Source: Limonium bicolor (taxonomy: Eukaryota > Streptophyta > Magnoliopsida > Caryophyllales > Plumbaginaceae). From it: a DNA stretch of 64,000 nt. The stretch is from contig CM041776.1 of NCBI GenBank assembly GCA_023374045.1, positions 123,161,733-123,225,732 on the forward strand, written 5' to 3'. Under the pieces are notes generated by a model that saw nothing but the letters and a program-made list of their open reading frames with translations, ran no database searches and was not told where the DNA came from. Each line of letters starts with the position of its first letter. Within the stretch, counting starts at the first letter, position 1. The position numbers and the translations under genes were made by a program. This document shows, piece by piece, positions 36,460 through 48,300 of the stretch.

Positions 36460-39400
36460 TCTAGTTCAATATGTTTCGTTCGTTCTGGAAAACAGGGTTA
36501 CAAGCAATGTGGATAGCAGACTGATTATCGCATTTGACCGGAATCGGAATAATATCTTCAACGCAAAGTTCAGATAATAAGCGAGTAAGCCATGTGAGCT
36601 CTGTTGTGACCCGATGGAGCAAACGATCCTCTGCTTCTGCACTGGAAAGAGAAACAGAACCTTGCTTCTTCGTCTTCCAAGAAATGGGACTATGACCCAA
36701 GAAAATATAATAACCTCAGACAGATTTCCTGGTATTTGGACAAGCTGCCCCAATCAGAATTGCAATAAGCACAAGTTTTAAGGAGGAAGAAGTTCCCCAC
36801 CACTGAGAAGGAGGCCATAATTGACAGTCCCTCTGAATGTAACAAAGAGTATGAAGCGTTGCTTCCATGTGAATGTCTATAGGCTTCTGCATAAATTGAC
36901 TCAAATTTTGTACAGCGAAACTGATATCAGGACGTGTGTTGGACAAGTAATTGAGTTTGCAACAAGTCGTCGATAGACAGTAGGATCTGATAAGAAAGTT
37001 CCTTCATCTGCCAATAAAGGTTTGCCCATTATCATAGGCCCTTGTGCAATACGCCGCTTGTGACACTCAAATTCTTCGATGAGATCCTGACAATATTTGC
37101 GTTGAGATAAAACATAACCTTCTTGGTATGAAGGAACTCAATTCCCAGAAATAGTGAAGAGACCCCAAGTTTTAATTTTGAAGGTGTGATCCAAAGCATG
37201 TTTGATGTGGTTGATTTCTTCTTGACAAGCTCCCACAACCAAAATATCATCCACATAGACAGCTAGAAACATTCTTCCATTAGATGTGTCTCTATAAAAC
37301 AAAGAGTAGTCATTCTTAGATTGTTGAAAAGAAAGAGTGTGAAGAAAACTCGCCAACTTAGAGAACCATTGTCTGGAAGCCTGTTTAAGTCCATATAAAG
37401 ACTTCTTCAACAGGCAAGCTTTATTTTTGCCCGACACCTCGAGGCCATCTGGAATGCGCATGTAAACTTCCTCATCTAAATCTCCATAAAGAAAAGCATT
37501 ATTCACATCAAGCTGATTAATGACCCATCCCTTGTTAAGAGAGCGGCAACAATAAGAGCACGGATTGTTGTAAGCTTAACAACAGGGGAGAAAGTCTCTG
37601 TGTAATCCAACACATGGCGCTGGGTAAAACCTTTGGCAACTAACCTTGCCTTATATCTTTCAAGAGTTCCATCAGACTTTAGTTTGACCCTATAGACCCA
37701 TTTGCAACCAACCACCTTTTTGCCACGCGGCAAATCAACAACTGTCCATGTCGCATTACGTTCAAGTGCTTGCAATTCATCATCCATAGCTTTTCGCCAA
37801 TGAGCATGCTGAGAAGCTTCTTTATAATGCAAAGGCTCCTTCATATCAACAAATGAACCAACCTGAGTTCTAGACAAAAGGGCCGCACAAGTTGCTGGTG
37901 TAAGATCAGTGAGACTTTCACAGCCTGAAATAAGATTGACAGTAGAATCTTCATCTCGATAAACCCTGTCATCTAGAACATCTCTAAAAGCACTGTTACA
38001 AACAAAATCTGTCAAATAGCTGGGTCTATGTGTCGCTCTAGCAGAACGACGAACCGGCACAGCCGAGTCCACAGAATTTTCGTTTAGTAGTGTACTCTTC
38101 TGTGGCGCTGATGGGGATGGTTCTTCATCAAAAAGGATGGCGAAACATCCGAACTTGGAAGAGAAGAAGCATGCTCGCCATGTAGATTGCCAGTAAAAGG
38201 AAAGATATCCATATGAAATTTCACATCTCGACAAACCTCTACGACACAGGAGTCAAGCTCTAAGACCTTGTGTCCTTTTTTCGTGGTGCTTCTCCAAGAT
38301 AAACACACGCCTCTTCTCGAGGACTGAACTTGCTGTCCTTAGGAACAATTGTCTTGTAGCACAAACAACCAAAAGACTTGATATTATCATAATGAACCTT
38401 ACCCCCATGTAAGACAGCAAAAGGTGACTCTCCTCCCAGCACCTTGGATGGCAATTGGTTAATCAAGTAGGCAGCATGAAAAATACATTCTCCCCAATAA
38501 GCAAGAGAAATGTTAGACTGAAAAAACAAAGCTCTGGCTGTTTCAAGAAGATACTTGTGCTTCCTTTCCACCACTGCATTTTGCTGAGGTGTATGTGCAC
38601 AGGTAGTTTGATGGATGATTCCTCTTTCAGAAAAAAAAAACTGTCCCGTCATTAGAACTGCCTAGCTCTTTTGCATTATCAGACCGGACAATTTTAACTC
38701 TGGTATCAAATTGTCGTTCCACCATGGTGATAAAATTAACGACTTCCCAAGCCAAACTTTTCTGTCGCAAAAGATTCACCCAAGTCGTTCTTGTAAAATC
38801 ATCCACAAACAAACAAAATATTTGTACCCATTATGCGTTTCAACTCTAAACAGGCCCCATACATCGACGTGGAGCATTTCGAAAGCTCGTTTAGTTTGTA
38901 TGGACGAATAATCAAACGGTAAACGCTGGGCCCTACTTTGTAGCACACATCACAAGCATAATCAACAGAAAAATGTGACTGTTTAATCAAACCCATTGAA
39001 ACTAGTTTTCGGAAGGGAACATGCCCAAGTTTAATGTGGACTGATTTGGCCTTATGAGAAACAAAAAAACGACGGCCCACTTCTGTGTTGGCGGCCTTAT
39101 TACAAAAAGAAAACGGGTTTAGTCCTTTCACGCCTTGCGCCTGACGCTGCGTCGAGTCAGCACGGCCCACTTCATCTGCCACCGGTAAGCCCATATCAGA
39201 TTCAGCCTGGTCCACTCGAAAGAGTTCGATCCATTTTGGTCGCTCCATCAGTCTCCGACAAGCCAGAATATTACAACCGTGAAACTCCTGCCCAAGTGCC
39301 TTACTCATCCCTGTCGACTGGCCCTACAGAAAACAACCACCATGATCGAAAATCAAAGCGCATCGACAGTGTTCTACAAGCTTCTTCACCGAGATCAAAC

Positions 39401-40780
39401 TGAAACGAAAATCCAGAACATAAAGCACATCTTTGAGCAACAACCAATGTTCACCCTAACATCGCCTACCAGATTGACCTTGTGTGGAGTCCCATCCGGT
39501 AAGACTACGGTTTTTCCAGTACGCAAAATTTTTAGGGTTTCAAAAGATGATTTTTAATCCGGTAATGTGGTCTGTGGATCCCGAATCAATTATCCACTTT
39601 CCTTTGAACAAATTACGAGAACTGGTAAGGCAAAACTCTAAATTGTTGTGATTACCTGAAAAATTGCTATAGCTCAAATCCTCTGGTTTCATGGTTGAGG
39701 TTGCTTTTCTGATCATTTCTGTAAGCTGTTGCATTTGCTTTGTCGTGAACCCGCTTTCTGAGTTCGATAGTTCTCCTTGCTCACCTTGTTCCTCTGATTT
39801 CACATTATTGGCAAAACTCCTTTTTCTCCGAGAAAGAATATTTTCCCTGCCATGGAGATGGAAGCAATCTACTTCGACATGCCCGTTTTTCTTACAAAAA
39901 TTGCACTGTAGCCTTTGATAGCACTGCTCACTAAGGTGACCGCCCTTCTTACAGTAAGTGCAGGTAATTCTCTTTATGTCTGTTTCTGTTCTGCTATTGT
40001 CGAACTTGGTGGGTTTTCCTGTCTGCGCTTGCTTGTGGCTATAAAAAGATGTAGCTTCTTCTGATGAAACCTGCTTTCCCCTTTGCTCTTCTTCTTGTAT
40101 GACCAAAGAGAACGCCTTTTCTAAGCTTGGTGGCTTCGATAATGCCAATATCTGTCCTCTGATGGATAGATGCTTTCTGCTGAGCCCCATTAAAAAATGG
40201 ATTAGCTTTTCCTCGTCTATGGCCTTTCTGATGGACTTGTTAATATTACAAGTGCACAATTCTGGTGGTTTGGCCTGTTCTAACTCTCCACAACCCTCTT
40301 TAGCCTGTTAAAATACTCAGCCACTGACTCATCGTTCTATTTGACCTCTGCTAGGTCTCGTTTTAAAGCATGAATAACTGCTAAATTACTGTGTTGATAC
40401 CTGGAATAGAGGGAATCCCATATTTCCTTGGGATTGTTCATGAATCGAACACTTTCAAGCACACTTCCACCAAGCGAATTCTTCAGCCATCTGACAACGA
40501 GTGAGTTTGCTCTTTCCCAAGCTGAAAACCTTATTATATCTGATTCATCTGGTTTCTTAACTTTTCCTGTAACGAAACTGTATTTGTTTTCGTTTTCAGA
40601 GCAGTCACCATGTCAAACCTCCAACCGAGGAAGCCGGTGCCCTCGAACTTTTGAACAAGTCTCAGCCCCGGGTTTTCAGCAGCATGAACGAAAATAGGAT
40701 CATTCACATCTATGACTGAATTCCCAGTTTCTGGAGAAGAATTCGTATCTATCTTCCCCTTCCCAGTACCGTGTCATGTT
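36460..40780 (-). pseudogene. Copia 1 gag-pol remnant
   Basis: Frames read in order from 40780 down to 36460 give gag, nucleocapsid, protease, integrase, RT and RNase H, but are split into at least six pieces by stops and frameshifts. Pieces with clear motifs: 40259-39540 (nucleocapsid and DSG protease), 39308-38799 and 38812-38260 (integrase, RSDNAKELG), 38234-37503 (RT N-part, [13 protein letters not shown]), 37506-37138 (RT with YVDD), 36946-36461 (RNase H). It cannot make a single polyprotein as sequenced. Because the LTRs are nearly identical, some breaks may be sequence errors. Confidence 0.85.
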
Positions 40781-40810
40781 TGTAGAACTTGGATGTATTA
40801 ATCTTCCTGA

Positions 40811-40823
40811 AGCTCTGGTACCA
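40811..40823 (-). promoter_or_regulatory. Copia 1 primer binding site (one base off initiator Met tRNA consensus)
   Basis: The minus strand reads TGGTACCAGAGCT directly after the LTR end; Copia 2 has TGGTATCAGAGC here. The single T to C change could weaken tRNA priming, or be a sequence error. Confidence 0.8.
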
Positions 40824-41100
40824 TCTTAGAATATCTAGGAATGTAAAGTGTAAGCGTATGTATATTTGTGTAATCAGATGTGTATCTTATAAGCGGAAAT
40901 CATAGTTGTGTTGTATACAGACTCATCTTGCTAATGCTTATATAAAAAAACAGAAGATAGAAACTGTTATCCTAGAATATCTCCAAGAATCCCAACTACT
41001 CTAAAATAAAAACAGATAAAACAACTTATTAGCAACTTATCAGTTTTAACAAGTACTAACTAAAACTGGGCTGTGGGCTAGATAGCCCAACTCGCCAATA
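40824..41100 (-). repeat. Copia 1, 5' LTR (277 bp)
   Basis: Partner of 35991-36268. Contains a TATA-like ATGCTTATATAAAAA on the plus-strand view and ends flush with the target duplication. Confidence 0.93.
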
Positions 41101-41105
41101 TGATT

Positions 41106-41553
41106 TCAACCTCATGGTACCCTTGGTTGCATGCCCACGTGAGCCACTTTTAGTAATTATCTTTGTCCTCCATTAACGGAATCAACTTGACTATTTTTTG
41201 TCTTAGTATCCTGTACGTGCTACTCCATGGATCCAAGATTGTGTCTACCGAAGTCTAATCTTGGCAACAACTCGATTGTATGGTTCACTCATCTTGGCAG
41301 CATGGATCTTCAGTCCATATATCGTAGACTTGGTTTGAAGAGTTAATTATATGTAGGTATAACCACAGTTAATACTATAAGGATTGTAGTTGTCTCGGAA
41401 TCGATGCTCCAGCCTCCAGGTCCGCGGGGGTGGTGCTGCTGTGTGATCACATTAGTAGTTGTGCCATAACTTGGGAGCAACGTACTTGAAAGCGAACCCA
41501 ATCCTCTAGAGCGAAGCATGCATAATGCCATCATGATTCATGACGAAAGCTAG
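41106..41553. other. Spacer between Copia 1 and the TRIM array
   Basis: No gene or known repeat recognised in about 450 bp; a 63-codon minus-strand frame has no recognisable similarity. Confidence 0.5.
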
Positions 41554-41558
41554 CTCTT

Positions 41559-42808
41559 TGTAGCGAGACCCAGTAGTGGCCCAAGTAGAGAACCCTCCTA
41601 AAAGACCGGTCCAATAGGAAGGAGGGCCACTAGCGTTTAAGAACCACTACCAAGCCCCAACCACTCCCAATGTGGGGTGTTACATGCCTTCCGCTTTGAG
41701 TCCCAACGCCCTCGTTGGCCCACTCTGGCTGCCCACTCTGAGCGGGGCTTTCACTCTAGACGGCTTCACTCTGCTTCTCAGGTAGTCCTTTCCCAGGTCG
41801 CTCCTTTCCAGGTTGCCCCTTCCGGCGAGCGTTGGTACTCTCAATGAAAGCACCAATGTAGCGAGACCCAGTAGTGGCCCAAGTGGAGAACCCTCCCAAA
41901 GACCGGTCCAATAGGAAGGAGAGCCACTAGCGCTTAAGAACCACTACCAAGCCCCACCCACTCCCAATGTGGGAGTGTGTTACATTGCCTTCCGCTTTGA
42001 GTCCCAACGCCCTCGTTGGCCCACTCTGGCTGCCCACTTTGAGCGGCTTCACTCTGCTTTCCAGGTTGCCCTTTCCGGCGAGCGTTGGTACTCTCAATGA
42101 AAGCACCAATGTAGCGAGACCCAGTAGTGGCCCAAGTGGAGAACCCTCCCAAAAGACCGGTCCAATAGGAAGGAGAGCCACTAGCGCTTAAGAACCACAC
42201 TACCAAGCCCCACCCACTCCCAATGTGGGAGTGTTACATTGTCTTCCGCTTGAGTCCCACGCCCTCATTGGCCCACTCTGGCTGCCCACTCTGAGCGGGG
42301 CTTTCACTCTGCTTCTCAGGTAGTCCTTTCCCAGGTCGCTCCTTTCCAGGTTGCCCCTTCCGGCGAGCGTTGGTACTCTCAATGAAAGCACCAATTAGCG
42401 AGACCCAGTAGTGGCCAAGTGGAGAACCCTCCCAAAAGACCGGTCCAATAGGAAGGAGAGCCACTAGCGCTTAAGAACCACTACCAAGCCCCACCCACTT
42501 CCAATGTGGAGTGTTACATTGCCTTCCGCTTTGAGTCCCAACGCCCTCGTTGGCCACTCTGGCTGCCCACTTTGAGCGCTTCACTCTGCTTCTCAGGTAG
42601 CCCTTTCCTAGGTAGCCCTTTCCAGGTCGCTCCTTTCCAGGTCGCCCCTCCGGCGAGCGTTGGTACTCTCAATGAAGCACAATGTAGCGAGACCCAGTAG
42701 TGACCCAAGTGGAGAACCCTCCAAAAGACCGGTCCAATAGGAAGGAGAGCCACTACGCTTAAGAACCACTACCAAGCCCCACCCACTCCCAATGTGGGAG
42801 TGTTACCA
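41559..42808 (-). mobile_element. Tandem array of a TRIM-like mini-retroelement (5 LTR-like units, 4 internal segments)
   Basis: Five copies begin TAGCGAGACCCAGTAGTGG at 41561, 41859, 42112, 42396 and 42685 (periods 298, 253, 284, 289). On the minus strand each LTR-like segment of about 125 bp runs TGTAACACTCCCACATTGGG to GGGTCTCGCTACA, so it starts TG and ends CA. Between them lie internal segments of about 130-175 bp beginning TTGGTGCTTTCATTGAGAG. Alternating LTR-internal-LTR without coding is the tandem-TRIM layout. Possible imperfect target duplication CTCTT/CTCTC at 41554-41558 and 42809-42813. The internal segment could instead be part of a longer satellite unit. Confidence 0.7.
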
Positions 42809-44027
42809 CTCTCTCCCTCGTCACGGTATTCCTTTCTTCAATCCATACCGCCTCATCCGTTGGATTAATTGCGGAGGATCGTAAAGCAAAGGATAAAGAT
42901 AAGCCCACATGTGAATGCCAGTTAAGGAAAAAAGTAAAGTTGCCATAAAAACACAATACAATACATTACAAAATATATATATGAGCCGTCTAAGTATTTG
43001 GATTGCTTTTTTTTTTTGGGAGACTTGCTCAGTGCAAGTATTTCCAGATAATGAAAGACTTCCATATACTGGTTAGAGCTCTTAGATTATGTATATTCCA
43101 ACTATCTAATAATAAGGTTCACAGAGGGGAACGCTATTTTTGAATCATTATTATGACGATAATGAGCGTATATTCATACAAAATATCAAGTAAGTAATGC
43201 CCTAGATGATTGGGAGTCTTGAAAAAGACCATATATATATATAAAACACTGAGTGGATTCTTATATTATACAAGTACACACACATGTTAACTCAGGACCA
43301 CCGCAAAGTGGTCATGTGACATTTAATCATGGTAAAGTTAGCCAATCTCTGCTGTCTTTGCTTCCCAGGTACAAAGCCCGCTTTACCTTACTCTTGTGAA
43401 CATCATCCGAACAACTATGTTTAAGCTGGCACACACACGTACGGTACAAATTTATTTCAGCATCAAAATCTTATGTATAGAAGAAATGTACGTGCCATCA
43501 GTACTGAGAGCATGGCCAAATGGATTGTCAAACATGACTTGTAATTCCCTGATTTCTTAATTGATAAACCATTCATAGGGATCACTAGGAGAAAATAATA
43601 GTAAGTAGTATTACGTAAAGTAAATTCACAATGGACTAATTAAAGATTAATGGATCAACACTACTGTGCGACACTTGCCGATTTTGATAAGCAATTAGTT
43701 GAGATAGTGTCGTATCCCAAAGCTAGCTGTGTGGTCACCTTCTCGCAGATGATCTTTTCAAACCAGAAGGATAAAATGGTTTTACTAGAGGGGGGCGACC
43801 AAATGACAGAAGGATCCACAAGCAGCTTTTATGGATGAGGCTGGCACTAGGATCTCGAGTCTTTCGAGTTTAGAACATTGTGTGTCGTGATCAGATCTTG
43901 GAGGGCTATTAATCTGCGTGTCTTGGCTATAGGTTATTGTATTTTGGCTACACCCACCACGCGTTTTTTTTCATCATAAAAACTTTAAATTGTTGTAAGT
44001 TTTAATATATAAATCGAACATTAAAAA
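42809..44027. other. Intergenic sequence before the assembly gap
   Basis: About 1.2 kb with no recognised gene. A 62-codon plus-strand frame at 43650-43838 shows no similarity I know. Confidence 0.5.
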
Positions 44028-44527
44028 NNNNNNNNNNNNNNNNNNNNNNNNNNNNNNNNNNNNNNNNNNNNNNNNNNNNNNNNNNNNNNNNNNNNNNNNN
44101 NNNNNNNNNNNNNNNNNNNNNNNNNNNNNNNNNNNNNNNNNNNNNNNNNNNNNNNNNNNNNNNNNNNNNNNNNNNNNNNNNNNNNNNNNNNNNNNNNNNN
44201 NNNNNNNNNNNNNNNNNNNNNNNNNNNNNNNNNNNNNNNNNNNNNNNNNNNNNNNNNNNNNNNNNNNNNNNNNNNNNNNNNNNNNNNNNNNNNNNNNNNN
44301 NNNNNNNNNNNNNNNNNNNNNNNNNNNNNNNNNNNNNNNNNNNNNNNNNNNNNNNNNNNNNNNNNNNNNNNNNNNNNNNNNNNNNNNNNNNNNNNNNNNN
44401 NNNNNNNNNNNNNNNNNNNNNNNNNNNNNNNNNNNNNNNNNNNNNNNNNNNNNNNNNNNNNNNNNNNNNNNNNNNNNNNNNNNNNNNNNNNNNNNNNNNN
44501 NNNNNNNNNNNNNNNNNNNNNNNNNNN
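44028..44527. other. Assembly gap, 500 N
   Basis: Exactly 500 undetermined bases, a typical fixed-size scaffold placeholder, so true distance and content are unknown. A frame read across it is meaningless. Confidence 0.99.
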
Positions 44528-44939
44528 ACTAGATGATTCCCCTGTGATGTACTATTATTGAAATCAAGATCAAATTGAATCAAAACTGTTGTCATTGCCA
44601 GGGAGTTGTAGGGTTATTAACCACCAGTTTTTCGATTCTTACCCCTTCCAGTAGACTTACACAACACACTAACAGTACAATGCAAAACAATGAACAAGTT
44701 TTCGTTTCTTTCAGATGCAGCCTTTGTGCTCAATCAAACGTATTCACTTTGAATGGAATTGACAAATATGGGAGAGAGAGGAAGACTGAATCATAACAGA
44801 AGTTGTCTAACAGGAGTTGTCTATTAGTAGTTGTGCAACATATACAACTGTGCACCATCAAGTTCACTCATAATTTTAATGGTCTAACAGCAGCTGTCTA
44901 ACAGTAGTTGTGTAACAACAAATATAGCATTGCATCAAG
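44528..44939. other. Target DNA left of Copia 2
   Basis: Non-LTR sequence rich in words like GTCTAACAG(C/G)AG(C/T)TGTCTA in short tandem form (44805-44910). It continues on the far side of Copia 2 at 50123 with similar vocabulary (CATCAAGCTGTCTAGC), consistent with one locus split by the insertion. Confidence 0.5.
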
Positions 44940-44944
44940 TAACA

Positions 44945-45246
44945 TCTTAGAATACTAGGATTGTGAAAGTGTAAAGTGTGAATTTTGTGTAAGCAACATT
45001 AAGATTGTGAAGGTGTAAAGCGTGGGTTTTGTGTAAGCGGCATTTTTGTGTTCATCAATAAAGAAGAAGTGTTACATGATTTCAATCTTACCGTTTCTAA
45101 AGCTTATATAAAAACAGAAGATATAAACTGCTTTGCTAGAAAATCTCTAAAAATCTCAACTACTCTAGATAATGAAGAAACAAATTAACAGCTTATTAAT
45201 GTAACTAAAACAGGGCTTGTGGGCTAAATAGCCCAACTCCCCAATA
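44945..45246 (-). repeat. Copia 2, 3' LTR (302 bp)
   Basis: Pairs with 49816-50117, same length, about 8 substitutions and no indels by eye. It contains an imperfect internal tandem copy of about 46 bp (GATTGTGAA(A/G)GTGTAAAG...). Termini on the minus strand are TATTGG...CTAAGA. Confidence 0.95.
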
Positions 45247-45321
45247 CCCCCCGCAAGCCATAGATAAACTTGTTTAGCAAGGCTTGGAGTCGTGTGTGTC
45301 GCGCATCCCCATTAATGGAAG

Positions 45322-48300
45322 TTACTGCTGATATCTTGTACCTGGCAGTACCTTGGTTAACATGTCGGCCAACTGTGTAGAAGATGGGGTATAAACAACA
45401 TCAACCAGACCTCGTTGTATCTGTTCACGAACAAAGTGACAATCTATTTCAATATGCTTCGTTCGCTCATGGAAAACAGGGTTGCGAGCAATATGGATGG
45501 CAGACTGATTATCACACTTGACTGGAATTAGAACTATATTATCGACACAAAGTTCAGACAATAAGCGGGTAAGCCACGTGAGTTCTGCAGTAACCCGACG
45601 GAGGGAACGATACTCTACTTCTGCGCTGGAGAGAGAAACAGAACCTTGTTTCTTAGTCTTCCAAGAAATAGGACTAAGACCCAAGAAAATATAGTATCCA
45701 GAAACGGATTTTCTGGTATTAGGACAAGCAGCCCAGTCAGAATCATAATAAGCAACAAGTTTTAAAGAGGAAGTTCCTCCACCAGTGAGCATGAGACCAT
45801 AATTTTTCGTCCCTCTGATATAACAAAGGGTATGAAGTGCGGCCTCCATGTGAGTGTCTGTAGGACGCTGCATAAATTGACTCAGATTTTGTACAACAAA
45901 ACTGATGTCGGGTCGTGTGTTAGACAAATAATTAAGTTTGCCAACAAGCCGTCGATAGACAGTAGGATCTGATAAAAGATTCCCTTCATCTGCCAACAAA
46001 GGTTTGCCCACTATCATGGGTCCTTGCGCAACACGCCGCTTGTGACACTCAAATTCTTCAACGAGGTCCTCACAATATTTGCGTTGAGACAAAATATAAC
46101 CTTCTTTGGTAGGAAGGAACTCAATGCCCAAGAAATAATGAAGCGATCCCAGGTCTTTAATTTTAAAAGAGAGATCCAAAGCATGTTTGATCTGATTGAT
46201 CTCCTCTTGACAAGCTCCCACAACCAGAATATCATCCACGTAGACGGCGAGAAACATTCTTCCATTGGATGTGTCTTTGTAAAACAAAGAGTAATCATTC
46301 TTAGATTGTTGGAAAGAAAGGGTATAAAGAAAACTGGCCAACTTAGAAAACCACTGTCTGGAAGCCTGTTTAAGTCCATATAAAGATTTTTTAACAGACA
46401 GGCTTTGTTTTTACCAGGCACCGCAAGGCCGTCCGGAATACGCATGTAGACTTCCTCATCTAAATCACCATGAAGAAAAGCGTTATTCACATCAAGCTGA
46501 TTAATGACCCATCCCTTGTTGAGAGCGACAACAATGAGAGCACAGATTGTTGTAAGCTTAACAACAGGTGAAAAAGTCTCAGTATAATCTAACCCATGGC
46601 GCTGGGTAAAGCCTTTGGCAACTAGCCTTGCCTTATACCTTTCGAGAGTACCATCAGACTTGATCTTAACCCTATAAACCCACTTGCAACCAACCACCTT
46701 CTTGCCACGTGGTAAATCAACAATTGTCCATGTTGCATTCCGTTCAAGAGCCTGCAACTCATCATCCATAGCCTTTCTCCAATGAGCGTGCTGAGAGGCG
46801 TCTTTATAATGCAGAGGCTCCTTCATATCAACAGAAGAACCAACCTGAGTATTAGACAACAGTGCCACACAAGTTGCTGGTGTAAGATCAGTAAGACTTT
46901 CATAGCCCGTGATAAGATTGACAGTAGAATCTTCACTTCGGTAAACCCTGTCATCGAGAACATCTCTGAAAGCACTGTTACAGACAAAATTAGTCAAATA
47001 ACTGGGTCTATGTGACTCTCTAGTGGAACGACGAACCGGCACAACTGGATCCACAGGGTTTTCAGTTGGACTCTCCTGTGATGCTGGTGCTGGTGGTTCT
47101 TCATCAAAAAGGATAGGCGCAGTATCGGAATTCAGAATAGAAGGTCGCTCAGCTTGCAACGTGCTAGCAAAAGGAAAAACATCCATATGAAAACGTACAT
47201 CTCTGCAAACCTCCACAATGTGGGAGTTAAGCCCTAAGACCTTGTGTCCCTTTTTCCGTGGCGCTTCACCAACATAAACACATGTCTCTCCTCTAGGACT
47301 GAACTTACTGTCTCTAGGAACAATCATCTTGTAACACAGGCAGCCAAAACGCTTAATGTTATCATAATGAACCTTACCCCCATGTAAAAGAGCAAATGGA
47401 GACTCTCCTCCCAACACCTTGGACGACAATCGATTGATCAAATAGACTGCGTGTAAAATGCATTCTCCCCAATAAGCAAGAGAAATATTAGACTGGAAAA
47501 GTAAAGCTCTGGCTGTTTCAAGATTTTACTTGTGCTTTCTTTCTACCACTGCATTCTGCTAAGGCGTATGCGCACAAGTAGTTTGATGAATGATTCCTTT
47601 TGCAGTAAAGAAACTATTCCCGTCATTAGAACTTCCCAGTTCCTTTGCATTATCGGACCGTACAATTTTAACTCTTGCATCAAATTGCCGTTCTACCATG
47701 GTGATGAAATTAACTACTGCTTCCCAAGCCATACTCTTTTGCCTCAAAAGATTCACCCAAGTGGTTCTTGTAAAATCATCCACAAAACAAACAAAATACT
47801 TATATCTGTTGTGCGTTTCAACTTTAAACGGGCCCCACACATCGACATGGATCATTTCAAAAGCACGCTTAGTTTTTATAAACGAATCATCAAACGGTAA
47901 ACGCTGAGCCCTACTCTTGTAGCAGATATCACAAGCATAATCAACAGAAAAATCTGACTGTTTAATCAAACCCATTGAAACAAGTTTTCGAAAAGGTACA
48001 TGCCCAAGTTTGATGTGTACTGCCTTAGCCTTAGGAGAAATAAAGAAACTACGGCCCACTTCTGAGTTGGTGGCCTTATTACAAAAAGAAATCGGGCTCT
48101 GCTTATTCACGCCCTCAACCCGACACTGCTGTGAGTTGATACGGCCCAGTTCGCTTGCTATCGGTAGGCCCAAGACAACATCGTCCTGGTCCACGCTTGA
48201 GAGAGCTCGCCCCGCCTTTGCTTCATTTGCCTCCGATAAGTCCAGAACATACAGACCGTGAAACTCCTGCCCAAAAACATTATTCATCCCTGTCGACTGG

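Larger units (their letters stand above)
35986..41105 (-). mobile_element. Copia LTR retrotransposon 1, complete but with broken gag-pol
   Basis: The element proper is 35991-41100, flanked by a TGATT target duplication (35986-35990, 41101-41105). Order on the minus strand: 5' LTR, PBS, gag with two CCHC knuckles (CTYCKKGGHLSEQC, CNFCKKNGHVEVDC; about 39880-39965), protease (WIIDSGSTDHITG), GAG-pre-integrase and integrase (39308-38260), reverse transcriptase with YVDD (about 37240-37265), RNase H (36946-36461), PPT (GGCTTGCGGGGG), 3' LTR. Integrase before RT defines Copia. Many frameshifts break pol, several at homopolymers such as the A10 run at 38632-38641. The element is related to Copia 2 along its whole length. 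Lineage within Copia not assigned. Confidence 0.93.

Noticed and set aside
39279..40697. Plus-strand frames of 70-92 codons over Copia 1 (and similar over Copia 2)
   Set aside because: Antisense shadows of gag-pol on the minus strand.
44002..44595. 197-codon frame
   Set aside because: It spans the 500-N gap.
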